The translations under genes were made by a program, and so were the position numbers. DNA of 64,000 nucleotides, taken from NCBI RefSeq assembly GCF_946481145.1, contig NZ_CAMLMJ010000021.1:11165-75164 (forward strand), read 5' to 3'. Shown piece by piece: positions 33,884 through 42,476 of the stretch (position 1 is its first letter; every line of letters starts with the position of its first letter). Source of the DNA: an uncultured Sediminibacterium sp. GTDB lineage: Bacteria > Bacteroidota > Bacteroidia > Chitinophagales > Chitinophagaceae. A model generated the notes under the pieces. That model did no database searches. It had not been told where the DNA came from and saw nothing but the letters and a program-made list of their open reading frames with translations.

Positions 33884-33914
33884 CAAAGGTAAGCAGGAAG
33901 CAGCAAATTGCCAA
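33884..33914 (-). promoter_or_regulatory. Promoter of the L31 gene (TTG-N20-TACCTTTG)
   Basis: On the minus strand, TTG (33914-33912), a 20-nt spacer, then TACCTTTG (33891-33884). It lies 55 nt upstream of the L31 start and has the same spacing as the ABC-F promoter. Confidence 0.65.
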
Positions 33915-33930
33915 ATTAAGGCAGTATTCT

Positions 33931-34023
33931 TAGTCCGGAAGTCGGCAAGTCTGAAAGTCCGAAAGATGGTTGTATCGGTGCCTGTTTCTTGCGGACTTTC
34001 GGACTTTCCGACTTACGGACTTA
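33931..34023. repeat. Inverted word-repeat arms, AGTCCGAAAG family
   Basis: The left arm is 33931-33965 and the right arm 33989-34023, both made of AGTCCGAAAG, AGTCCGGAAG and AGTCGG-like words and complements. It lies just after the YajQ-like stop (minus strand). Confidence 0.8.
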
Positions 34024-34029
34024 CATCTC

Positions 34030-34521
34030 CTAGCTCTTCATATTAATAAACTGCAAAGGAATACCGAACTCCCCTGTCTTACATTTTGCTATAACATCCT
34101 GTAAATCATCGATTTTCTTGGCTGTAACACGGATAATATCGTCCATAATAGCTGCCTGAACCTTTAAACCGCTGTCTTTGATCATTTTAACGATTTTCTT
34201 GGCATCGTCCTGTTTCAGACCATTCCTAACCGGCACCTCTTTTTTTACCACTTTCCCACTGGGATAGGCATCTTTTGAGAAATCGAAGGCGTTCCCATCA
34301 ATCCCCTGTTTGATGGCTCTACCGATTAAAACATCGATTAACTGCTTCATTTTCATATCACTTTCAACTTCCAGGGATACAACGAAATCCTTTTTATTCA
34401 GTTCAACAGAAACCGGAGAATCCCGAAAATCGAAGCGACCCGCGATTTCCTTTTTTACGGTATTAATGGCATTATCCAAAGTTTGCAAGTCTACTTTGCT
34501 GGCAATATCGAATGAAGGCAT
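34030..34521 (-). CDS. YajQ family nucleotide-binding protein
   Basis: A 163-residue protein of the YajQ (DUF520) family: two ferredoxin-like halves. It opens MPSFDIASKVDLQTLDNAIN and contains KEIAGRFDFRDSPVSVELNK and KVQAAIMDDIIRVTAKKIDD, all strong family marks. Some family members bind cyclic di-GMP, others bind nucleic acid or act as chaperones, so the role here is open. It has word-repeat hairpins on both sides and no operon partner. Confidence 0.93.
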   Translation of the reverse strand: MPSFDIASKVDLQTLDNAINTVKKEIAGRFDFRDSPVSVELNKKDFVVSLEVESDMKMKQLIDVLIGRAIKQGIDGNAFDFSKDAYPSGKVVKKEVPVRNGLKQDDAKKIVKMIKDSGLKVQAAIMDDIIRVTAKKIDDLQDVIAKCKTGEFGIPLQFINMKS

Positions 34522-34880
34522 AGCGATTAATTTATGTAAAGATAAGACGGGGAGTTGGAAACTACGTTAGTCAGGAAGTCAGGAAGTCCGAAAGTCCGAT
34601 AGTCCGAAGAGGCATAAATCCATTAATACTTCTTTCGATTTTCCGGACTTCCGGTCTTTCGGACTTCCGGACTTTCGATCTTCCTCCAAATAAATAGGCC
34701 CCGATAGAAATCGGGGCCGCCTTCTATATAATGCACATGAGAAAAAAAACAAATTTAATGTTGCTAAATTGACTTTATCCTGCTACACAAAAATGTCAAA
34801 ATTGGATGAGCGGAATCATTTAGGTTCAAATGGAAAATTAAATATAATATCCTGTTTAAATCCGCCCATCCACCGATGAA
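34522..34880. repeat. Intergenic region with AGTCCGAAAG arms and a GC-rich hairpin
   Basis: Inverted arms lie at 34569-34609 and 34639-34680 (AGTCCGAAAG, AGTCAGGA words). A hairpin GGCCCCGAT (34697-34705), loop AGAA, ATCGGGGCC (34710-34718) may end transcription from the barrel gene upstream on the minus strand, though its T-run is poor. The remaining 160 bp are AT-rich, with nothing evident. Confidence 0.65.
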
Positions 34881-37328
34881 TTAATTTCCTCCACCTAAAT
34901 TCACACGATTCTGTTCTTCATTAGCACCACCTCTTTTACGTTGCGCAGCAGTTTTCCCTTTGCTGAAACGGTAAGTAAAACTCAGGTTAACCATTCGGCT
35001 ATCTCTATTTTGACGAATACTTACATCAACATTCTGGTATTTGCTGTATCCACGGAAGATTTGTGTATATAATACATCTCTTACAACCAATCTGATCATG
35101 CCTTTGTTTTTTAATACCTGTTTTGTGATACCAATATTCATGGCACCCATTGGTTTTGCTACCAGTACACCTTCTACACTTTTTGAACGGTAGAATCCAC
35201 TTACTTCAGCACCCCATCCTTTAGAGAAGGTAAACTGATTGGAGATATTAGCCATATACGCTGTTGCGCCAACTGATATATCACCATTGTTTACAAATCC
35301 CTTAAAGTGATTATAAAACACATTCACATAGACATTTGTTCTAAACCACTTGGTTACAGGCATTCCAAGGCTTACTGATGCTCCCAGGTTTTGTCTGCGT
35401 GCGATATTTCCTTTCTTCACAAAAGAAGTATTGGTGCTGTCTACCTGCTCTAACACATCCTGTAAAATATCATTGGTATTGCTATAGTTCAGTGAAGTAT
35501 TCAGGAAACCTTTATAGGTATGGTTCAACTCGATATTATGACTGAACTGCGGACGTAAATATGGGTTACCAACCTGGTAGGTATATTTATCAAGGAAATA
35601 AAAGAAAGGATTCAGGTCCTGGTAGTTCGGACGATCGATACGACGACCATAACTTAAGGCAAACTGATTTTTTTCATTTGCTGCATAACCGATGTACATG
35701 GTTGGGAAAACCTGTGTATAGTTACGTTTGAATACTTCACCGGTAGTAAGCTGGTTGCCGGTAATATTGGTATTCTCAGCACGCAAGCCTAACTGACCAC
35801 TCCATTTCTTATTGAATTGCTTATTGAAATTTACATAGGCTGCATTGATATTTTCTTTGTAGAGAAAATGATTGCTGCGTGTATTGTCGTTTACAAATTG
35901 TGCACCATCCCAATTAGCATATTGTGCATCATTGTCGGTATTCACATAACTACTCTTTACTCCTGCCTCAAATTTCATTTGACCTTTCATTGGTTGAGAA
36001 TAATCTGCCTTAAAACTATAGATATCGATGTTGGCAGGAAGAATTCCCCTGAGTATTTCATTGGGTGATTTTACATTGCCATTGTGATCATAAAATTCAT
36101 TGCTCAATACCTGCCTGTTATTTTGGCTATAGTTGATATAATCAGCATCAATTGTTAATTCTTTACCAGTGCTATCGAACACATGACGAAGGTTAGCATT
36201 AACTCCAACATTTTTAAATTTCAGGTTAACATCGTTGATGGCCTGTGTACGTGTTACCAGAGAACCAGCAGGGTCTTTGATAAATGTGGTATTCTTAGTA
36301 TACTCATCCCCCACATTGCTATAGCCGTTTACAACCAAGCCCATGGTGGTTTTTTTATTCATAAAATAATCGAATCCTATTTTATAGTTGTAACTATTTG
36401 AATTACGACTACTATAAGCAGATTGATCAAAAGAGCTTAGAAGGGCTCCTGTTGTCTGGTTCCTGAAATTCCTGTCAATTTTCAGATCTCCAAAGTTTTC
36501 GTTATAGTTATAACTGGCATTACCAAAAATATTCACTTTGTTCTGTCTGTAATTCAGGTTAACACTATGGTTGGTTTTTGGAAGAACACCTTGCGTGTAG
36601 CCGGTGGTGATACTTGCATTATAACCCATTACTTTAGACTTCTTGGTTTTGATATTGATGACACCTGAATTTCCGGAAGCATCGAAACGAGCTGGTGGAT
36701 TGGTCATCAACTCAATGGTTTCGAGGTTCGAGCTCGACATATTACGCAGCATATTAGCCAGATCCTGTGCGCCCAGGTAAGTAGGTTTACCATCTACCAA
36801 TACAACCACACCTTGTTTTCCTTTCAAACTGATATTGCCGTCTTTATCAACAGAAATACCCGGTGATTTCTCCAGCACATCTAAAACCGTTGCACCGGCA
36901 TTAGTAGGTGAAGCATCTACATTAATGATTGTGCGATCGAGCTTTTGCTCTATCATTGGTTTTTTAGAAGTTACCACTACCCCTTCCAGTTCTTTTGAAA
37001 TATTAGTAAGGGTAATTGGTTGAATAGTATAAGATTGACCATTCGCCAAATCAAATAAAGGAGAATAGAATTTGTTATAACCAACAGATTGTACCATTAC
37101 CAGGTATTTACCTGCTGCCAGTTTCTCCACTTCAAACTGACCTGCTTTGTCGGTTACAGCCATTTTAACGATGGCAGAATCTTTTGCACGCAAAATTCCT
37201 ACTGAAGCAGCTTCAACAGGTTTTTGTGAACCACTCACCGCGCCGTTTACTTTGGCTGTTTGCGCCTGTGCAGCCACTGATCCAGTTAACAATGCGATAA
37301 CTGCCAGTAAATTTTTAATATTTCTCAT
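34881..37328 (-). CDS. Outer-membrane beta-barrel protein (TonB receptor-like, CarboxypepD_reg)
   Basis: An 815-residue outer-membrane protein. A signal peptide (about 1-22, to AAQAQ) is followed by a regulatory domain (KVNGAVSGSQKPVEAASVGI), a plug-like part (GATVLDVLEKSPGISVDKDG, then VVVLVDGKPTYLGAQDLANM) and an OMP_b-brl_3-type barrel (YGRRIDRPNYQDLNPFFYFL). It is the same architecture as the protein at 22352-24916. The C-terminus is hydrophilic (KRGGANEEQNRVNLGGGN). Substrate unknown. A perfect 16-bp inverted repeat lies 47 nt upstream of the start, a likely regulatory site. Confidence 0.88.
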   Translation of the reverse strand: MRNIKNLLAVIALLTGSVAAQAQTAKVNGAVSGSQKPVEAASVGILRAKDSAIVKMAVTDKAGQFEVEKLAAGKYLVMVQSVGYNKFYSPLFDLANGQSYTIQPITLTNISKELEGVVVTSKKPMIEQKLDRTIINVDASPTNAGATVLDVLEKSPGISVDKDGNISLKGKQGVVVLVDGKPTYLGAQDLANMLRNMSSSNLETIELMTNPPARFDASGNSGVINIKTKKSKVMGYNASITTGYTQGVLPKTNHSVNLNYRQNKVNIFGNASYNYNENFGDLKIDRNFRNQTTGALLSSFDQSAYSSRNSNSYNYKIGFDYFMNKKTTMGLVVNGYSNVGDEYTKNTTFIKDPAGSLVTRTQAINDVNLKFKNVGVNANLRHVFDSTGKELTIDADYINYSQNNRQVLSNEFYDHNGNVKSPNEILRGILPANIDIYSFKADYSQPMKGQMKFEAGVKSSYVNTDNDAQYANWDGAQFVNDNTRSNHFLYKENINAAYVNFNKQFNKKWSGQLGLRAENTNITGNQLTTGEVFKRNYTQVFPTMYIGYAANEKNQFALSYGRRIDRPNYQDLNPFFYFLDKYTYQVGNPYLRPQFSHNIELNHTYKGFLNTSLNYSNTNDILQDVLEQVDSTNTSFVKKGNIARRQNLGASVSLGMPVTKWFRTNVYVNVFYNHFKGFVNNGDISVGATAYMANISNQFTFSKGWGAEVSGFYRSKSVEGVLVAKPMGAMNIGITKQVLKNKGMIRLVVRDVLYTQIFRGYSKYQNVDVSIRQNRDSRMVNLSFTYRFSKGKTAAQRKRGGANEEQNRVNLGGGN

Positions 37329-37374
37329 AATTATGTCTTGTTATTTTAGTTCTCGTTGTTGCTAATTACAGAAC

Positions 37375-37411
37375 AAAACTATGTACTATGTTTAGCATAG
37401 TACATAGTTTT
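37375..37411 (-). promoter_or_regulatory. Perfect 16-bp inverted repeat upstream of the barrel gene
   Basis: AAAACTATGTACTATG (37375-37390), loop TTTAG, CATAGTACATAGTTTT (37396-37411). Each arm holds tandem ACTATG-like half-sites. It lies 47-83 nt before the start at 37328, fitting an operator for a dimeric repressor or a leader hairpin. No regulator gene is adjacent. Confidence 0.55.
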
Positions 37412-37646
37412 ATAATGAACGGTGCTAAACAAGGATGAGTGGAAAACAGGGGGAAAATGAGAAATAAGGAATAAGGAATAAGAAATATGGAAGTGGGATG
37501 GCTTAAAGTTGAGACTATTAGGGGCAAAAAATAAAGTGCAATATATATAATTAATTGAAATTCAATTATATATATAGCACATCGTTAAATTCACTACTGA
37601 CTATTTACTACTCAACATTCACAATTCACCATTCACAATTCACGTC
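37412..37646. repeat. Intergenic region with two unpaired word runs and an AT hairpin
   Basis: AATAAGGAATAAGAAAT words at 37460-37488; a 17-bp inverted pair with one mismatch at 37536-37552 and 37564-37580 (GTGCAATATATATAATT type), possibly the lgt terminator; and CATTCACAATTCACC words at 37612-37643 that abut the lgt stop. The last run has no inverted partner here. Confidence 0.6.
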
Positions 37647-38798
37647 TTATTTCTTTTCGCCAAACCAATCTTTCGCCTTAATCATCAGCACGATACCGGT
37701 AAGTACCATTACAAATGAGATCAGTTCGGCCTGGGTGGGTTGGAATGGGAGGTCTTCGTATTTAGTGTTGACACGTATTTTTTCGATGAAAAATCGTTCA
37801 AGGCCATTTAAAATGAGGTAGAGACCGGATAATTGTCCAGCTACCTTTAATTTTTTACGGTAAACCCATAAAATGGCAAAAAGGAGCAAACAGGCAATTA
37901 TTTCATATAGTGGTGTAGGATAAACTGCCGGAACCAATTCATTACAATAAGGACCGGTGCATCCGGCAATTGGTTTGCCTTCGCCGATTACATTATGGGG
38001 GTAGTTATAGGCCCATAACCAATCGGGTAACCAACTGAATGGTTTAGGATTTGTATTAACAATACCCCAATCTCCATCGCCACTTACCTGACATCCGATA
38101 CGGCCAAATGCATAGGCAAACATCATGGTAGGCGCCATTGCATCTGCGAGATGGATCACGGAGATTTTTCGCTTGCGTGCATAGTATATTATCGCAGCAC
38201 CAGCACAAATTAATCCACCATAAAATGTGAGTCCGCTGAATGAAATAAGTGCCCCGATCGGGTCTTTTACAAACTCGTTCCAGTTTTCAAGGTTGTGAAA
38301 AATTTTTGCTCCAAGAAAACCAAATAAAGCTGCATACAGTACAATATCTCCTACCCTGTCGTGTGGCCAGATCCGTATAATACGTTCTTCGGGTTTAGCG
38401 AGTTTCTGCTTGTTTTTTTCCCACCATTTCAAACCGGCAAATACAATGCCCACCAGTATTCCAAGCGGCAGGCTGCCATTTGTGGAAAGTATAAAAGATT
38501 GTGGATCATTTAGTGCTGATTCAATAACAAATGCACCCAGTATTTTAAATCCGAAAACAAAACCCAGTAAAAAATTTACCAATAGCTCTGCTATGCCTGC
38601 CGGTGCACCTACCATAATTTTTTCTTCCGTAAAAGAAAACTGTCCAAGGTTTTGTTTCCGTTTTAATTCAAGGGTAAGTATCCAGGCGGAAAGTATAAAA
38701 GAAAGCGCAACGAAAAAACCAAAACTGTTCACGAGTTTTAATCCACCCAACTCAATTCCAAACAGATCTTTAAATGCGTAATATAAATTAGGGTACAT
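37647..38798 (-). CDS. lgt: Prolipoprotein diacylglyceryl transferase
   Basis: An inner-membrane enzyme that adds diacylglycerol to the lipobox Cys of prolipoproteins. At 383 residues it is longer than E. coli Lgt, as usual for Bacteroidota, with about seven to eight hydrophobic helices. The signature region is AYAFGRIGCQVSGDGDWG (GRIG at 232-235), a variant of the canonical GRIGNFxNGE motif. SGLTFYGGLICAGAAI and YPTPLYEIIACLLLF are other family marks. The many lipoproteins in this window are its likely substrates. It stands alone, upstream of the barrel gene on the same strand. Confidence 0.92.
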   Translation of the reverse strand: MYPNLYYAFKDLFGIELGGLKLVNSFGFFVALSFILSAWILTLELKRKQNLGQFSFTEEKIMVGAPAGIAELLVNFLLGFVFGFKILGAFVIESALNDPQSFILSTNGSLPLGILVGIVFAGLKWWEKNKQKLAKPEERIIRIWPHDRVGDIVLYAALFGFLGAKIFHNLENWNEFVKDPIGALISFSGLTFYGGLICAGAAIIYYARKRKISVIHLADAMAPTMMFAYAFGRIGCQVSGDGDWGIVNTNPKPFSWLPDWLWAYNYPHNVIGEGKPIAGCTGPYCNELVPAVYPTPLYEIIACLLLFAILWVYRKKLKVAGQLSGLYLILNGLERFFIEKIRVNTKYEDLPFQPTQAELISFVMVLTGIVLMIKAKDWFGEKK

Positions 38799-38882
38799 AT
38801 TTGTCTGGTGTAATGATCAATCAATAAAAGACAGTTGCAATGATAGTCAGAAAATATGAAACTGTTTTCCAGAGGGGTATCC

Positions 38883-38910
38883 AAAAAAAAGGCTCCACCA
38901 AAGTGGAGCC
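38883..38910 (-). terminator. Intrinsic terminator of the bacilliredoxin gene
   Basis: GGCTCCAC (38891-38898), loop CAAA, GTGGAGCC (38903-38910), then T8 on the minus strand. It lies 40 bp after the stop. Confidence 0.9.
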
Positions 38911-38949
38911 GTACTTACTAACCCATCCTCGAACAAAACTAAGGGAAAA

Positions 38950-39366
38950 TTAATTGCAATGTTCATCAAAAACAGAAATAAGGTGCTGTGCTATCACCTG
39001 GGCCGGACGACCTTCTATCTGATGACGCTCTACCATACTTACCAATTGACCGTCTTTAAACAGTGCTATAGCTGGTGAAGATGGCGGATAAGGCAATAAA
39101 TGCTGACGAACCTGGTTTACCGCTTCTACGTCGAACCCGGCAAAACTGGTGGTTAAATGATCCGGACGCTTGGCCGAATTTTGCACTGCCATTAACACGC
39201 CTGGTCTGCAAGTGCCTGCTGCACAACCACATACAGAATTAATAACCACTAATGTGGTTCCTTTTTGCTGTAACTTATTGTCCACATCAGAAGCAGATAA
39301 TAACTCCTCAAAACCACTATCTGTTAACTCCGCTTTCATGGGTAACACAATCTCTGCTGGATACAT
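38950..39366 (-). CDS. BrxA/BrxB-type bacilliredoxin
   Basis: A 138-residue thioredoxin-fold protein of the YphP/YqiW family, which removes bacillithiol from mixed disulfides on proteins. The active-site motif is VINSVCGCAAGTCRPG, with the CGC pair at C46/C48 and another Cys at 53. MYPAEIVLPM and PYPPSSPAIALFKDGQLVSM are typical of the family. BshB1, encoded 7.4 kb away, makes bacillithiol use credible. A TAATTTTG box lies at 39393-39400. BrxA versus BrxB cannot be decided from sequence alone. Confidence 0.9.
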   Translation of the reverse strand: MYPAEIVLPMKAELTDSGFEELLSASDVDNKLQQKGTTLVVINSVCGCAAGTCRPGVLMAVQNSAKRPDHLTTSFAGFDVEAVNQVRQHLLPYPPSSPAIALFKDGQLVSMVERHQIEGRPAQVIAQHLISVFDEHCN

Positions 39367-39432
39367 ATTCGCTTGTTTTTAATTGTAGAACACAAAATTA
39401 GGATTAAAAGTTGTAACACTAAACAATTAAAT

Positions 39433-39482
39433 AAGCGCCATAATGGCGCTTCTAAATCGCAAAAACAGTCATAATGGCGCTT
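39433..39482. promoter_or_regulatory. Palindrome and 13-bp direct repeat upstream of the hsp20 gene
   Basis: AAGCGCCA/TGGCGCTT (39433-39440, 39444-39451) is a perfect hairpin, and CATAATGGCGCTT occurs twice (39439-39451, 39470-39482), 31 bp apart. They lie 110-160 bp before the small heat-shock gene, in a divergent gap. Confidence 0.45.
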
Positions 39483-39594
39483 GCCATAAGCTCCAAATAA
39501 TCATTCTGACCACAAAAATGCACTTTTAAAGCGTTGGTACAGGCTTTGAACAAGTTATTTCGAATTCAATTTTAAAACATAAAAAACACTGAAT

Positions 39595-40023
39595 ATGACA
39601 CTCGTAAAACACAACACCGCTCCTTTCGCTAGCCTGTTCGATGAATTATTGAACAATTTCCCTTCAACCTGGGGTAAAGATGCTAACCTGGCTTATGCAA
39701 CTGTTCCGGTAAACATCCATGAAACAGCAGATGGTTATCACCTTGAATTGAATGCTCCGGGTAGAAATAAGGAAGACTTTAAGGTGAATGTAGAAAATGG
39801 TTTATTGACCATCAGCTACGAGAAAAAAGAGACGACTGAAGACAAAACGTACAAAACAATTCGCAGGGAATTCAATTTCCGTTCTTTCAAACGCAGCTTT
39901 AACCTGGACGAGAAAATCAATGCAGATGCTATCCAGGCCCGTTATGAAAATGGCGTATTGAAAGTATTCCTGCCAAAAAAAGAAGAAGTTAAACTGTCTC
40001 CTAAAGAGATCAGCATATTATAA
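39595..40023 (+). CDS. Hsp20/alpha-crystallin family small heat-shock protein
   Basis: An ATP-independent holdase that binds unfolding proteins. At 142 residues it has a short N-terminal arm (SLFDELLNNFPSTWG), an alpha-crystallin domain (about 38-130; YHLELNAPGRNKEDFKVNVE, GLLTISYEKKE, and ENGVLKVFLPKKEE) and the C-terminal ISIL (IxI-type) motif used in oligomer assembly. It has its own terminator. The upstream region holds a palindrome and direct repeats that could be regulatory. Confidence 0.95.
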   Translation: MTLVKHNTAPFASLFDELLNNFPSTWGKDANLAYATVPVNIHETADGYHLELNAPGRNKEDFKVNVENGLLTISYEKKETTEDKTYKTIRREFNFRSFKRSFNLDEKINADAIQARYENGVLKVFLPKKEEVKLSPKEISIL

Positions 40024-40074
40024 GAGGTTTTTCATAGCGTGCCACCTGGCACGTATGCAGTTGGTTTTGGTTTC

Positions 40075-40106
40075 GCCCCGTGTTTCTACACGGGGCTATT
40101 TTTTTT
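40075..40106 (+). terminator. Intrinsic terminator of the hsp20 gene
   Basis: GCCCCGTGT (40075-40083), loop TTCT, ACACGGGGC (40088-40096), then a T-rich run to 40106. A second perfect palindrome, CGTGCCA/TGGCACG (40038-40053), lies just before it. Confidence 0.93.
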
Positions 40107-40154
40107 GAAGCGTAATATTTATGCTAAACTTGCGACAAACAAATAAAGACTTTC

Positions 40155-41027
40155 ATGTTGCGGAGCAAATGGCTTTTAGGCCTTTTTTTATTGATTGCAG
40201 GGTTTCCCTTGGCATCTCAGGCCCAAAAAAAGCCGGCAAGTTCACTTTTATGGCAAATAACTGGTAAGGGGCTAAAGCAACCCTCCTATATTTTTGGCAC
40301 ATTTCACCTGATGTGTAAAAATGATTTTACTATTACCCCCACACTCGAAGCCAAACTAAAAAGCTGCAAACAATTTTATGGTGAACTCGACATGGACGAT
40401 CCAGGTATGCAGTTAAGCCTGATGAGTAAAATGCGGTTAACTAAAGGCAGCCTTAGTGAACTTATGGGAGAATCAACTTACAAAGCAGTCAGCGACAGCT
40501 TCAAAACAATAACTGGCATGCCACTTATGTTGTTTAACCAGCTTAGTCCATTTGTACCCATGAGTATGTTGGCGATGAGCAGTATTACTTGTAAGGATAA
40601 AGTGCAACCTGAAATGGCATTTGTAATGTTGGCCAAGGAATTTAAACTCACTATTGCCGGACTTGAAACCATCGACGACCAGATCAATGCTATTAATGCG
40701 GAGCCGCTTTCTTCGCAGGTGAAGGCTTTTAAAGAATCTGTTTTAAAATATGACAGTGTAAAACAGATGATGGATAAAATGTCGGCTGTGTATAAACAGC
40801 GGAACATAGAAAAACTCTACCGCTTTATCATGGATAATGGAGATAGCTCAAACTTTGAAACTGCAATGCTGATAAACCGTAATAACAAATGGATTCCGGT
40901 AATGAAAAAAGCAATGACAGCCATGCCTAGTTTTTTTGCAGTAGGTGCTGGTCACCTGGGAGGCAAACAGGGAGTGATTGCCCTATTAAAAAAAGAAGGT
41001 TATACACTCACACCGCTATTGTACTAA
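40155..41027 (+). CDS. TraB/GumN family protein, exported
   Basis: A 290-residue protein with a signal peptide (MLRSKWLLGLFLLIAGFPLA, cut near SQAQ) and a TraB/GumN domain. Family marks are SYIFGTFHLMCKNDF at residues 44-58 and AVGAGHLGGKQGVIALLKKE near the C-terminus, the two His-containing GxxH motifs, with Glu in FYGELDMDD. The family is thought to be peptidase-like (related to the TIKI proteases), but most bacterial members are uncharacterised. It precedes an ECF sigma gene by 9 bp and a membrane protein gene, so the three look like one operon. Confidence 0.88.
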   Translation: MLRSKWLLGLFLLIAGFPLASQAQKKPASSLLWQITGKGLKQPSYIFGTFHLMCKNDFTITPTLEAKLKSCKQFYGELDMDDPGMQLSLMSKMRLTKGSLSELMGESTYKAVSDSFKTITGMPLMLFNQLSPFVPMSMLAMSSITCKDKVQPEMAFVMLAKEFKLTIAGLETIDDQINAINAEPLSSQVKAFKESVLKYDSVKQMMDKMSAVYKQRNIEKLYRFIMDNGDSSNFETAMLINRNNKWIPVMKKAMTAMPSFFAVGAGHLGGKQGVIALLKKEGYTLTPLLY

Positions 41028-41036
41028 TTTAGACCA

Positions 41037-41537
41037 ATGCCTGGAGAGAAAGAATTTATAGTATTGTTAAACGAGCACCAACGCATCATCCATAAAGTGT
41101 GTAATCTTTATATGGATGCTCATGCAGACCGTGAAGACCTCTTTCAGGAAATTACCCTGCAGGCATGGAAAGCCTATGCCGGTTTCCGTGGCGACGCTAA
41201 ATTTTCTACCTGGCTCTACCGGATCGCCTTAAATACTGCCATCACTTTTTTCCGTAAAGAAAAAAGAAAACCAGACATCTACACAACTGAAACGGTACCG
41301 GAACTAAACAATATTGAAGCACACGATCCAATAGAGGAACAGGTTAAAGCGATGTATGCAGCTATTGGAGAGCTTTCAAAAATCGATAAAGCCATTGTAA
41401 TGCTCTACCTGGAAGATTATAATTACAATGATATTGGCGACATGATGGGCATCACTGCAAATAATGTGGCCGTGAAAATGAACAGGATAAAATCCAGGTT
41501 AAAGGAATCAACTCAAAAATATATGACCCCCGCATAA
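41037..41537 (+). CDS. ECF-type RNA polymerase sigma factor
   Basis: A 166-residue sigma-70 family factor of the extracytoplasmic-function type. Region 2 spans about 10-80 (LNEHQRIIHKVCNLYMDAHA, DLFQEITLQAWKAYAGF, FSTWLYRIALNTAITFFRKE). Region 4 spans about 105-160 (LSKIDKAIVMLYLEDYNYND then IGDMMGITANNVAVKMNRIK). It starts 9 bp after the TraB gene, and the next gene, a membrane protein, follows 10 bp after it. That neighbour is probably its anti-sigma partner or target. This is not the FecR-linked sigma factor of the SusCD locus. Confidence 0.93.
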   Translation: MPGEKEFIVLLNEHQRIIHKVCNLYMDAHADREDLFQEITLQAWKAYAGFRGDAKFSTWLYRIALNTAITFFRKEKRKPDIYTTETVPELNNIEAHDPIEEQVKAMYAAIGELSKIDKAIVMLYLEDYNYNDIGDMMGITANNVAVKMNRIKSRLKESTQKYMTPA

Positions 41538-41547
41538 ATGAAGTGTT

Positions 41548-42180
41548 ATGGAACTTGATGAACTAAAATATCAACTCAATCAAAAGCTGGCTACGGACCA
41601 TGCCAGCCGGAGTGATGCTGATATAGCAGCCTTACTGAAAAGGAAGACAAATTCAATCATCGGTAAACTAAAACGTAGCCTGATTATTGAAATGATACTA
41701 TGTGTGCTATTTATAGCAGCCATGTTATATATCGTTTTTTCTACCAGCTATTGGTCGATCCGCCTCTATTTTGGCGTATTCAGTATTTTGATGTTTGCAT
41801 TTACCTTTATCTTATACTATTTATACAAAAGAACACATCACCTCACCAACTCTTCACAACCGATAAAAGCCAATTTACAGTCTGTTGTTTCATTACTGGA
41901 AGAATTCGTAAAACGTTATTTCCAATTTTCCATGGCCCTGCTGCCGATATGTTTTGTTTTTTCACTGATACTTTCCAGTATGCAGCCAGTCTCCATACCT
42001 GAGGTAGATAAATTTGCCCAACATTTCTTTACCGCCAGATGGCAGGTGCTCACTTTCTTTGGTGTTTACATGATTGTACTTGCATTAGTACTCTACTTTT
42101 TCACTAAATGGTACCTCAAGAAACTATATGGCAATTACCTCACAGAATTGAAGAAATGCGTGAGTGAGTTGGGGATGTGA
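41548..42180 (+). CDS. Four-helix membrane protein, possible anti-sigma factor
   Basis: A 210-residue protein with an N-terminal soluble helical part (MELDELKYQLNQKLATDHAS and on to about residue 40) and four hydrophobic segments at about 45-63, 72-92, 128-148 and 166-188. It starts 10 bp after the ECF sigma gene. Soluble N-terminus plus membrane helices is the layout of membrane anti-sigma factors, but no zinc-binding HxxxCxxC motif is present, so this role is inferred only from position. Such gene pairs recur in Bacteroidota. Confidence 0.7.
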   Translation: MELDELKYQLNQKLATDHASRSDADIAALLKRKTNSIIGKLKRSLIIEMILCVLFIAAMLYIVFSTSYWSIRLYFGVFSILMFAFTFILYYLYKRTHHLTNSSQPIKANLQSVVSLLEEFVKRYFQFSMALLPICFVFSLILSSMQPVSIPEVDKFAQHFFTARWQVLTFFGVYMIVLALVLYFFTKWYLKKLYGNYLTELKKCVSELGM

Positions 42181-42183
42181 ATT

Positions 42184-42412
42184 TAGGCTGCTAGCTTCTA
42201 GCCTCTAGCTGCTAGCATAGATTGGTGCTTGTTTTAGGTTTTCTCCAAATATTTGAATAAATGAAAGGGCTTGTGAATTTTTTTTAAAAAAATCATTCCT
42301 AAATAAAAATTCTAATTACCACATTTACGCTTGTGGATGGTTAAATTAATAGCAAAAAAAAGCTAGAAGCTAGCAGCTAGCGGCTAGAAGCGGTCTTTAC
42401 CGGACAACAATG
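42184..42412. repeat. Composite intergenic element (CTAGCTTCTAGC arms, GATTGGTGCTTG and CCGGACAACAATG cores)
   Basis: The left arm 42184-42219 and right arm 42361-42391 are GCTAGCAGCTAGAAGC-type words. GATTGGTGCTTGTTTTAGG follows the left arm (42220-42238) and TTTACCGGACAACAATG follows the right (42396-42412). Both cores recur near 51.0-51.45 kb. It lies between convergent genes; the centre is AT-rich. Confidence 0.75.
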
Positions 42413-42476
42413 ACTACAAGATGTTGAAATAAGAAATTGGTAATTAACGCTGACAGATTCAGAAAGCTTGGAGTAA

